Shown here: in pieces, positions 1-5,858 of the stretch
How positions within the stretch are numbered: position 1 is the first letter of the stretch
How the letters are laid out: every line of letters begins with the position of its first letter
DNA from: DAOTUL01 sp034437435
Lineage (GTDB): Bacteria > Chloroflexota > Anaerolineae > Aggregatilineales > Phototrophicaceae
DNA length: 5,858 nt
Assembly (NCBI GenBank): GCA_964417785.1
Contig: CAYQJO010000263.1
Location: forward strand, 1 to 5,858
Direction of reading: 5' to 3'
The notes under the pieces: generated by a model
Database searches by the model: none
Seen by the model: only the letters and a program-made list of their open reading frames with translations
Told to the model about the DNA's origin: nothing
Translations under genes and position numbers: made by a program

Positions 1-258
1 ACCGAAGGCGACATCACCATCCACCCGGCCTGGTGGAAACCGACCCGGATGACGGTCAATGTCTTCGGCAAAGAGACCACCGAGATCGAAATGCCATTTG
101 ACGGCAACGGCTACAACTACGAAGCCGAAGAAGTGGCCCGCTGTGTCGCTGATGGCCTGACGGAAAGCCCCACTATGCCATTGGATGAGACATTGCAACT
201 CATGCACACGCTCGATGAAATCCGGGCGCAGTGGGGTCTCAAATACCCGATGGAATAG
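1..258 (+). CDS. Gfo/Idh/MocA-type oxidoreductase, C-terminal fragment (5' end outside window)
   Basis: The reading frame is open from base 1 to the TAG at 256-258 (85 residues visible) and the protein clearly starts upstream. The last ~50 residues (GYNYEAEEVARCVADGL, then a MPLDETLQLMHTLDEIRAQWG-like helix) match what I know of the C-terminal end of Gfo/Idh/MocA oxidoreductases: a Glu-rich helix facing the substrate domain, 'E-S-P-x-M-P-L-D-E-T', and a final helix reading 'MHTLDEIRAQWGLKYP'. Family members are cytoplasmic NAD(P)-dependent dehydrogenases of sugars, inositols and related polyols. The Rossmann domain and catalytic Lys-Pro motif are outside the window, so substrate and activity cannot be judged. 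The gene converges on the Rieske gene with only 4 bp between stop codons. Its function fits the neighbouring carbohydrate-type genes, but it is on the other strand and need not be co-regulated. Confidence 0.82.
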   Translation, partial: TEGDITIHPAWWKPTRMTVNVFGKETTEIEMPFDGNGYNYEAEEVARCVADGLTESPTMPLDETLQLMHTLDEIRAQWGLKYPME

Positions 259-262
259 CGCT

Positions 263-628
263 TCACGACCGGGTGCGCACGCGAATGTACACCCGGTCAT
301 CTTCGATCTCGACCGGAAAGCGCTGCAAGCGCCGCCGGTCGGTCAGGCAGTCGCCCGACAGCAAATCAAACTCCCATCCGTGCCAGGGGCAGTGCAGAAT
401 CTCACCTTCGCGTCCCCAGATATATTCACCTGGTTGCCCCGGTAAAGTCGTCCCGTCGACCCGTCCCAGGCATATCGGCGCATACTCATGCGGACACAGA
501 TTCAGTACCGCCACGTACTCGCCGTTGACGTTGAACACACCGATGGACTTTTCCGCCACCTCGACGACCTTGCGCTCACCGGCTGAAATTTCACCGGTAC
601 TGGCGACAAAATAGCGCTGCTCAGGCAT
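263..628 (-). CDS. Rieske [2Fe-2S] domain protein, ferredoxin-like (121 aa)
   Basis: A small single-domain protein with both halves of a Rieske cluster-binding site: Cys45-x-His47 (LCPHEYAP) and Cys80-x-x-His83 (HCPWHGWEFD). These ligate a [2Fe-2S] cluster through two Cys and two His. The spacing between the two boxes is 32 residues, about twice the usual 15-17; the extra stretch (GRVDGTTLPGQPGEYIWGRE) is a loop that I recall in a subgroup of stand-alone Rieske proteins, so it is not evidence of damage. There is no signal peptide or membrane segment, so a cytoplasmic electron carrier is likely, as in ring-hydroxylating oxygenase ferredoxins; no oxygenase large subunit is visible. The ATG at 628-626 overlaps the end of the amidohydrolase gene by 8 bp, implying translational coupling; the upstream GGTGGTGAG gives only a weak ribosome site. 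The substrate or redox partner is unknown. Confidence 0.9.
   Translation of the reverse strand: MPEQRYFVASTGEISAGERKVVEVAEKSIGVFNVNGEYVAVLNLCPHEYAPICLGRVDGTTLPGQPGEYIWGREGEILHCPWHGWEFDLLSGDCLTDRRRLQRFPVEIEDDRVYIRVRTRS
267..298. terminator. Perfect 9-bp hairpin at the convergent oxidoreductase/Rieske junction
   Basis: GACCGGGTG (267-275) and CACCCGGTC (290-298) form a perfect 9-bp, G+C-rich stem with a 14-nt loop. It starts 8 bases after the oxidoreductase stop codon and lies wholly inside the last ~11 codons of the Rieske gene. Neither strand has a clean T-tract after it, so a classical intrinsic terminator is not shown; it may slow polymerase or protect the 3' end of the rightward transcript. 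Confidence 0.5.
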
Positions 629-1682
629 GGCTCACCACCGGCAGCTTATACAATTCCACCGCGTTCTCACTCATGATGCGCGGGCGCATGGCATCCGGGA
701 AAGCACGAGCGGCGAAGTCGGGTGTGTCGCCGTCCCAATGCGGAAAATCCGACGAGAACATAATCATGCTTTCGGCGTCGAACATCTCCAGGATAGCGCG
801 GAAGTGGCGCATATCGTCCGGTTCCTCGATAGGCTGCGTCGTCAGCCTGATATGCTGCTGCACAATCTCGCTCGGCGGGCGGTCCAGCCAGGGCGTAGTT
901 GCTCGCAGCGCCTTCCAGTTTTTGTCGAAACGCCACAATATCGACGGCACCCACGCGATTCCGCCTTCGATCATCACAAAGGTGAGGCCGGGAAAACGCG
1001 AGAACACCCCCTCGCTGACCAGACTCAGCATATGAGCCATATAGCTGCCCACCAGTCCGGTATGCCACTCAAAATAGCTGCCCGGATAACCGGCGGCGGT
1101 CGGTGGACCGGATACGCCGACACCCTCGGTACCGGGATGGATGGCGACCGGCAGATTGTGGGCCACCGCCGCCTCGTATATCGGGTTGTAGTAACGGTTG
1201 CCCAGCGGGATTCGTGCGCCACTTGCCATCAACACCTGCACCACGCCGGGACGGTCGCCCATGCGGTGAATCTCCTCCGCCGCCAGAATCGGATCAGCCG
1301 GTGAGATGACAATCGACGTGCGCAGACGTGGATCGACAGGCAGCCAGTCGTCGACGAAGTGATCGTTGATGGCCGACTGCACCGCCTGGGCGTAGTCCGG
1401 CTCCGGCGATAAACCAATGCCCAGTGTTCCCGCCGGGTTGAGGATACCGTAGTCGATGTTGTTGGGATCGAGAAAGTAACGGCCCAGGTCTTCCGGGCTG
1501 GCCTCAATGCGCTTGCCGTCGGGTGTCACCGCGTCAGAACGCATCACACCGTTGGGGTTCCAGTAACCCACATGGCCGGGACCGCGATTGCCAGAGGCAA
1601 AGCGCGTTTTCCAGGGTTCCGGCAGACGTTCCTGCACTCGTTTGGCATCGTACACCGGGTGAATATCGGTATCGACAATCAT
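621..1682 (-). CDS. Amidohydrolase-2 family metal-dependent hydrolase/decarboxylase (353 aa)
   Basis: Full-length member of the amidohydrolase-related (ACMSD/LigW-like) TIM-barrel family; about 350 residues is normal. Visible motifs are the strand-1 metal site VDTDIHP (Asp6, His8), the central His182 in AIHPG, Glu239 in MIEGG, and the C-terminal Asp312 in SSDFPHWD with His315 close by. The first motif is D-x-H-x rather than H-x-H, as in several decarboxylase-like members. Known relatives hydrolyse or decarboxylate small carboxylated or lactone substrates in the cytoplasm. Its ATG (1682-1680) overlaps the isomerase stop (ATGA, 4 bp) and its TGA overlaps the Rieske start by 8 bp, so it is the middle cistron of a coupled operon. 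GGGG 8-12 bases before the ATG could serve as a Shine-Dalgarno. Amidohydrolase plus small Rieske protein is a pairing I recall from other bacteria; the shared reaction is not known to me. Confidence 0.88.
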   Translation of the reverse strand: MIVDTDIHPVYDAKRVQERLPEPWKTRFASGNRGPGHVGYWNPNGVMRSDAVTPDGKRIEASPEDLGRYFLDPNNIDYGILNPAGTLGIGLSPEPDYAQAVQSAINDHFVDDWLPVDPRLRTSIVISPADPILAAEEIHRMGDRPGVVQVLMASGARIPLGNRYYNPIYEAAVAHNLPVAIHPGTEGVGVSGPPTAAGYPGSYFEWHTGLVGSYMAHMLSLVSEGVFSRFPGLTFVMIEGGIAWVPSILWRFDKNWKALRATTPWLDRPPSEIVQQHIRLTTQPIEEPDDMRHFRAILEMFDAESMIMFSSDFPHWDGDTPDFAARAFPDAMRPRIMSENAVELYKLPVVSHA

Positions 1683-2641
1683 GATTCTAACCCCATTGCA
1701 TAGTAGAACAGATCATAAGCAGCCATCGCGTCGTTCCGACGGATGGCCGACCACAACACCTCGTGATCGACTTTTTCCAGCAACCGCTGGCCGCGCTTGA
1801 TCGACCGGCCCACCGCGTTCATTACCGAAACGCCATCCAGGCGACCGGGCATCACATCACTGACGATCCAGCCATCATAGCCAAGTCGGTCCATGTAGAG
1901 CAGGCACTCGATCCAATCCCAGAAATTGACGCTGCCAGGTACTAAATCCCAATCCCAGTTGCGATAGTTATCGTTGATATGCACCAGGAACAACTTCCCG
2001 GCATGGGCAAGCTGCGCCAGCGACAGACTCGGCGTTTCCAGCCCGTAGAGCGCGTGGCCCAGATCAACAGTCACACCTACATGATCGAGTCCAACCGTAT
2101 TGCAGACCGTCAAGGCAGACGTGGCCGATCCCATGATGCAGTGTGCACGGGTCTCGTTGAGCTTGTATTCCAGCGCCAACCGCACATCCGAACGGTGTGA
2201 TGCTGCCTCGCGAATGCCTTCGATGAAGCGCTCCCAGGCTTCGACATAATCGATCTGGAAAGCATACTCGTGACCATCACCGAGCGGGCAGCAGGTGACA
2301 GTATCACAGCCCATCTCCGGTGCGATGTCCATGCCATCCTTGAGATACTGGATAGCCCTCTGGCGCACGCTGTTATCGGGACTGGTCAGCGCCCCCATGT
2401 GAAACATAGGGTCGCCCTTGATATTGACATTGACGGTCGAACACGCCAGTCCGTGATCGTCCATCAGCTTGCGGGTGGTTGCCACATCGCTGAGTTGCCC
2501 TGGATAGACGACTTCCAGCGCACCGATGTCCTCGACCTGGGAGGCACGAGCGATCTGCTCCTCCAATGTATACGGCGGCCCGAATACCTGGAAACGGTCG
2601 CGGGTCTGCCCCAAAAAGCTCAATATAACTGCATATTTCAT
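1679..2641 (-). CDS. Sugar phosphate isomerase/epimerase-like (xylose isomerase-type TIM barrel), 320 aa
   Basis: The protein from ATG 2641-2639 (MKYAVILSFLGQTRDRF) has the layout of the AP-endonuclease-2/xylose-isomerase-like TIM-barrel family. Probable divalent-metal ligands are Glu158 (LALEYK), Asp193 and His196 (VTVDLGHAL), His221 (FLVHINDN) and Asp262 (WIVSDVMPG), the last where many members carry Glu. Such enzymes isomerise or epimerise sugars or keto-sugars in the cytoplasm. A longer frame runs back to 2698, but I prefer 2641 because GGAG lies 8 bases ahead of it (plus-strand CTCC 2650-2653), the protein then starts directly at the first beta strand, and the longer version would cover the divergent promoter region. 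It is the first gene of the operon and overlaps the amidohydrolase ATG by 4 bp. The exact substrate cannot be assigned. Confidence 0.87.
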   Translation of the reverse strand: MKYAVILSFLGQTRDRFQVFGPPYTLEEQIARASQVEDIGALEVVYPGQLSDVATTRKLMDDHGLACSTVNVNIKGDPMFHMGALTSPDNSVRQRAIQYLKDGMDIAPEMGCDTVTCCPLGDGHEYAFQIDYVEAWERFIEGIREAASHRSDVRLALEYKLNETRAHCIMGSATSALTVCNTVGLDHVGVTVDLGHALYGLETPSLSLAQLAHAGKLFLVHINDNYRNWDWDLVPGSVNFWDWIECLLYMDRLGYDGWIVSDVMPGRLDGVSVMNAVGRSIKRGQRLLEKVDHEVLWSAIRRNDAMAAYDLFYYAMGLES

Positions 2642-2713
2642 CGCAAAATCTCCATCCGGTTTGGATTTATTTATACAACCTGCATTACAATAGAGCAAAA
2701 GGAGCGAATCAAT
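2642..2713. promoter_or_regulatory. Divergent promoter/operator region between the catabolic operon and the LacI-family gene
   Basis: A 72-bp A+T-richer gap between two outward-facing start codons. Leftward: TATAAA (2675-2670) with TTGCTC (2698-2693) 17 bp upstream, a plausible sigma-70 promoter giving a leader of about 20 nt. Rightward: TACAAT (2686-2691) is a good -10 box, but the best -35 (TTGGAT 2661-2666) is weak and 19 bp away. An imperfect 23-bp palindrome at 2646-2668 (arms AAATC and GATTT, plus inner matches at A/T and C/G positions) lies over the inferred leftward transcription start and the isomerase ribosome site, a place where a LacI-type repressor could act. LacI-family operators are often even-length with a central CG; this one is not, so the operator assignment is weak. 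The promoters are moderately supported. Confidence 0.45.
2697..2704 (+). promoter_or_regulatory. Ribosome binding site that fixes the LacI-family start
   Basis: AAAAGGAG ends 9 bases before ATG 2714. The same frame is open back to 2270, but that upstream part lies antisense over the isomerase gene and the HTH domain begins right after this ATG, so translation is placed here. Confidence 0.75.
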
Positions 2714-3714
2714 ATGGGTCGTAAGAAAATCACACTGAGCGATGTCGCTCAGGACGCGGGTGTGTCCCGCTCAACCGCATCGCTGGTCCTGCGCAGCAGT
2801 CCACTCGTCGCCGAGGATACCCGCGAGCGCGTGCTGCAATCCATGCAAAAGCTGAATTATGTTTACAATCTGGGCGCGGCCAGTCTGCGCACACAACGCA
2901 CATATTCCATCGGCCTGGTGCTCCCAGCCATTGTCGCACCTTATTTCGGTGAACTGACCCTGGGCATCGAAGACCCGCTGGACCGGGCCAATTACGCCGT
3001 GCTGCTTGCCATGACTTTTGAGCGTCTGGATAAGCAGGAGCGTTTGGTGGCAATGATGCAGCAGCGGCAAATGGACGGCATTATCCTGTGTCCGGCGATG
3101 GACACGCCCACCGAATCACTGGAAAGGCTGATCGAGAGCCAGATTCCGACCATATTGGTGACACGACCATTCGATGTTGATCTGGATTATGTCGGCCAGG
3201 ACAACACCGCTGGAACTGACATGGCGGTCGAACACCTCATCCGCTGTGGTCATACCCGCATCGCCTACCTGGGACCCCGCCGCCAATCACTCACGCATCA
3301 GGCCCGTTTCCGGGGCTACCAGAACGCGCTGGCCCGACACAACATCACACCTGACCCTTCGCTCACCATCGCGGAACTGGACACACGCACCGGCGGTTAC
3401 TACGCAATCAGAGAGCTAATAGCGCTGGAACACCCACCGACGGCAGTCTTCTGCTACGATGACACCATGGCCTTTGGGGTCATACAAGGCTTACGTGAGA
3501 GTGGATTGCAACCGGGAAAAGACATCGCCGTCATTGGCTTCAACGATGTCGCCGAAGCTGCTGATGCCAATCTGACAACAGTCGCGTGTCCACCACGCAC
3601 CGTCGGTGAGGCTGCTGCCCGCTTGCTGCTGGAACGTATCGATGAACCCGACGCCCCCCCACAGCGAATTGTCATACCGGGACAACTGGTCAGACGCGGG
3701 ACATGCGGCTGTAG

Positions 3715-3718
<4 letters not shown>
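2714..3718 (+). CDS. LacI/GalR-family transcriptional regulator (334 aa)
   Basis: A complete LacI-family regulator of typical length. Residues 6-25 (TLSDVAQDAGVSRSTASLVL) form the helix-turn-helix, with helix 3 to about residue 50 (NYVYN) and a hinge helix near 53-60 (LGAASLRT) whose Leu58 is in the position that kinks the operator. Residues 63-334 are the periplasmic-binding-like effector domain: IGLVLP, DGIILCP (121-127), HTRIAYLGP (180-188), RFRGYQNAL (199-207), AVFCYDDTMAFGVIQGL (244-260) and DIAVIGFNDV (270-279). Family members bind sugars or sugar-like ligands and mostly repress neighbouring catabolic genes. It is divergent from the isomerase operon and probably controls both that operon and itself. 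The C-terminus (GQLVRRGTCGCS) matches the family's usual end, so the C7 run at 3654-3660 has not caused a frameshift. The TAA stop overlaps the stop of the facing gene. Confidence 0.93.
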
Positions 3719-4951
<1,233 letters not shown>

Positions 4952-4959
<8 letters not shown>

Positions 4960-5512
4960 CGACAGCCTCCGTGAGAATATCGCGCAGGGTATTGACCGCT
5001 CGAAATTGCAACGATTTAATCGCACTGACTGACTTGCCCATCACGTCCGCCGTCTCCTGCAAACTGAGCGCCTGCCCGAAACGCAATACCAGCACTTCCT
5101 GCTGCTCAGCGCCCAGCATTCGCAGCGCCTGACGTACCCGCTCCAGCGTGAACATCTGGATAAACTGCGCTTCTGGCCCCGACTCCGCCGCTGGCACCCA
5201 TTCATTCAGAGTCTCCGTTGGTATCTCGCGTCCGTAATGGTCGTGGAGTGTATTGCGTGCGACCCGAAACAGCCAGCCACGAAGACTCTTCTGGGGTGCA
5301 TTTCCCCCACGCAGCGCTTTGACCAGTTTAACAAACACGTCACTCGCCAGGTCCTCAGCGATCATCGAGTCAGCAGTGCGCAGCCGGATAAACTGGTAAA
5401 TCGGTGGGAAGTAATGTTCGTAAATTGCCATAACGGCTTGCTGATCGCCAGTCCGGGCAAGGCGCAACAAGCGATCTTCCTGGGGAATATCGGGTAGGAC
5501 GAGGGTTATCAT
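4952..5512 (-). CDS. ECF-type RNA polymerase sigma-70 factor (186 aa)
   Basis: Two sigma domains are visible. Region 2 covers about residues 23-93, with the core YEHYFPPIYQFIRLR (31-45), the AEDLASDVFVKLVKAL helix (52-67) and LRGWLFRVARNTLHDHY (77-93). Region 4 covers about 124-178, with LGAEQQEVLVLRFGQALSLQ followed by an HTH (ETADVMGKSVSAIKSLQFRA). There is no region 1 or 3, as in ECF sigmas. I chose ATG 5512-5510. The frame extends upstream to a TTG at 5554, but that would add residues with no homology and run through the extended -10 box; the chosen ATG has no clear Shine-Dalgarno, so the start is less certain than the gene. The stop overlaps the LysM-gene ATG by 8 bp, the usual arrangement for a sigma factor and its regulator. 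The signal sensed and the regulon are unknown. Confidence 0.92.
4961..4969 (-). promoter_or_regulatory. Shine-Dalgarno of the anti-sigma-like gene, inside the sigma gene
   Basis: GGAGG on the minus strand (plus-strand CCTCC 4966-4970 region) lies about 6 bases before ATG 4959-4957 and inside the codons for the last Thr-Glu-Ala of the sigma factor. Together with the 8-bp overlap it indicates coupled, near-stoichiometric translation. It also excludes the longer frame that begins at 5025. Confidence 0.75.
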
Positions 5513-5542
5513 GGGCCAATTTTCACATTTAATGACCCGACG

Positions 5543-5551
5543 AATATAGCA
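5543..5551 (-). promoter_or_regulatory. Putative extended -10 promoter of the sigma operon
   Basis: On the minus strand TGC-TATATT fits an extended -10 (TGn plus hexamer), placing transcription start near 5536 and a leader of about 24 nt before ATG 5512. No good -35 is seen, which extended -10 promoters tolerate. No obvious ECF-type GGAAC-like -35 is present, so autoregulation by the encoded sigma is not evident here. Confidence 0.45.
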
Positions 5552-5557
5552 CAATAC

Positions 5558-5583
5558 GGCCCGCCACGTATCAGCGACGGGCC
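5558..5583 (-). terminator. Weak hairpin between the acidic-tail gene and the sigma gene
   Basis: GGCCCG (5558-5563) pairs perfectly with CGGGCC (5578-5583) around a 14-nt loop, 16 bases after the stop of the upstream gene. There is no T-tract on the minus strand afterwards (TATTGTG), so it is at best a weak or factor-assisted terminator. It abuts the sigma promoter region. Confidence 0.35.
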
Positions 5584-5598
5584 AACAGACATCAAGCT

Positions 5599-5858
5599 CT
5601 AATCATCATCGTCGTCATCATCGTCATCGTCGTCATCATCGTCATCGTCGTCATCGTCGTCATCGTCATCGTCGTCATCATCGTCGTCATCGTCACGATC
5701 ATCGTCGCGGTCATCATCACGATCATCATCACGGTCGTCGTCACGGTCGTCATCACGATCATCGTCACGATCATCATCGCGGTCGTCATCACGATCATCA
5801 TCGCGGTCGTCATCACGATCATCGTCACGACCGGGGACATCGATCTCCACACGAATAC
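5599..5858 (-). CDS. Unidentified protein, C-terminal part with (RDDD)12 and Asp31 tail (5' end outside window)
   Basis: The frame is open from the window edge (5858) to the TAG at 5601-5599. The visible end reads IRVEIDVPG, then twelve perfect RDDD units (5829 to about 5686), then an unbroken Asp run of 31 residues up to the stop. A GTG at 5850 could be a start by rule only; the residues before it (Ile-Arg) continue in frame, so the gene most likely begins upstream and this is its tail. The beta-strand-like V-E-I-D-V-P end of the preceding domain recalls PepSY/DUF5666-type small secreted domains, but too little is visible to name a family. The tail carries a large negative charge only partly balanced by Arg in the repeat. 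It is on the same strand as, and 86 bp upstream of, the sigma gene. The function is unknown; metal binding outside the cell is one hypothesis. Confidence 0.7.
   Translation of the reverse strand, partial: IRVEIDVPGRDDDRDDDRDDDRDDDRDDDRDDDRDDDRDDDRDDDRDDDRDDDRDDDDDDDDDDDDDDDDDDDDDDDDDDDDDDD
5602..5829 (-). repeat. 12-bp tandem repeat (RDDD x12) merging into a 31-codon Asp tract
   Basis: Twelve Arg codons lie exactly 12 bp apart from 5829-5827 to 5697-5695, each followed by three Asp codons; the last unit merges into 31 Asp codons (5694-5602). Arg is CGT or CGC, and Asp in the final run is 15 GAT and 16 GAC, so synonymous positions have diverged while the amino-acid pattern is exact. Confidence 0.9.

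Larger units (their letters stand above)
5513..5598. other. Intergenic region upstream of the sigma factor
   Basis: An 86-bp gap between the acidic-tail gene and the sigma gene. It holds the 6-bp GGCCCG/CGGGCC hairpin and the extended -10 element described separately. No small ORF with a ribosome site and no RNA gene is seen. Confidence 0.6.

Noticed and set aside
627..1304. Long plus-strand ORF opposite the amidohydrolase
   Set aside because: Antisense shadow: Arg/His/Pro-rich, no recognisable domain, no ribosome site, and the minus-strand frame has clear family motifs.
2642..2698. 19-residue N-terminal extension of the isomerase-like protein
   Set aside because: It would run through the promoter region; GGAG precedes the ATG at 2641 and the barrel begins there.
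2270..2713. Upstream in-frame extension of the LacI-family gene
   Set aside because: It is antisense to the isomerase gene, has no family similarity, and a good ribosome site and the HTH start both place translation at 2714.
3654..3660. C7 homopolymer as a possible frameshift site in the LacI-family gene
   Set aside because: The reading frame after it still matches the normal family C-terminus.
3669..3685. TTGTC/GACAA 5-bp hairpin near the LacI 3' end
   Set aside because: Short, inside coding sequence, and not followed by a T-tract; not convincing as a terminator.
4960..5025. 22-residue extension of the anti-sigma-like protein
   Set aside because: It lies within the sigma region-4 coding sequence; the strong Shine-Dalgarno fixes the ATG at 4959.
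5513..5554. TTG start for the sigma factor
   Set aside because: It would include the extended -10 element and adds residues unlike the family; the ATG at 5512 is preferred, though without a clear Shine-Dalgarno.
5602..5829. CRISPR-like array
   Set aside because: The unit is 12 bp with no unique spacers and is a coding repeat in frame.
5592..5852. Met/Thr-rich ORF overlapping the acidic-tail gene in another frame
   Set aside because: It is the frame-shifted reading of the GAC/GAT repeat; the Asp frame has the sharper amino-acid periodicity and continues a plausible domain end.

Overview
The window is a piece of a bacterial scaffold, about 56% G+C by impression. It most likely comes from a Chloroflexota (Anaerolineae-like) genome, probably metagenome-assembled. 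This placement rests mainly on one gene pair: an ECF-type sigma factor followed by a membrane protein with an N-terminal sigma-associated helical region, a DUF5667-like segment, a Thr/Pro-rich linker and an extracytoplasmic LysM domain. It is an inference from family knowledge, not a measured result. A run of exactly 100 N (3853-3952) marks a scaffold gap inside the LysM gene.

Left half (1-3718): a catabolic island. The 3' end of a Gfo/Idh/MocA-type oxidoreductase (+, 1-258) converges, with a 4-bp gap, on a tightly coupled minus-strand operon. That operon is a sugar phosphate isomerase/epimerase-like TIM barrel (2641-1679), an amidohydrolase-2 family metalloenzyme (1682-621) and a small Rieske [2Fe-2S] protein (628-263), joined by 4-bp and 8-bp overlaps. 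A LacI-family regulator (+, 2714-3718) is divergent from the operon across a 72-bp control region with plausible back-to-back promoters, and is the obvious candidate regulator. The setting suggests uptake-linked breakdown of a sugar, polyol or related carbohydrate; the substrate cannot be read from sequence.

Right half (3715-5858): an envelope-signalling module on the minus strand. An ECF-type sigma factor (5512-4952) overlaps by 8 bp the gene for its probable membrane-bound partner (4959-3715), whose strong Shine-Dalgarno site lies inside the last sigma codons. The partner ends in a 24-residue Asp/Glu tail. The next gene upstream on the same strand, of which only the 3' end is present (5858-5599), ends in twelve RDDD units and an unbroken run of 31 Asp. 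Two neighbouring proteins ending in extreme acidic tails next to a sigma/anti-sigma-like pair is the most unusual feature here.

The two halves meet tail to tail: the LacI stop codon and the LysM-gene stop codon overlap on opposite strands (3715-3718). There is no gene-free stretch over 300 bases. I saw no tRNA, rRNA, CRISPR array, insertion sequence or origin.
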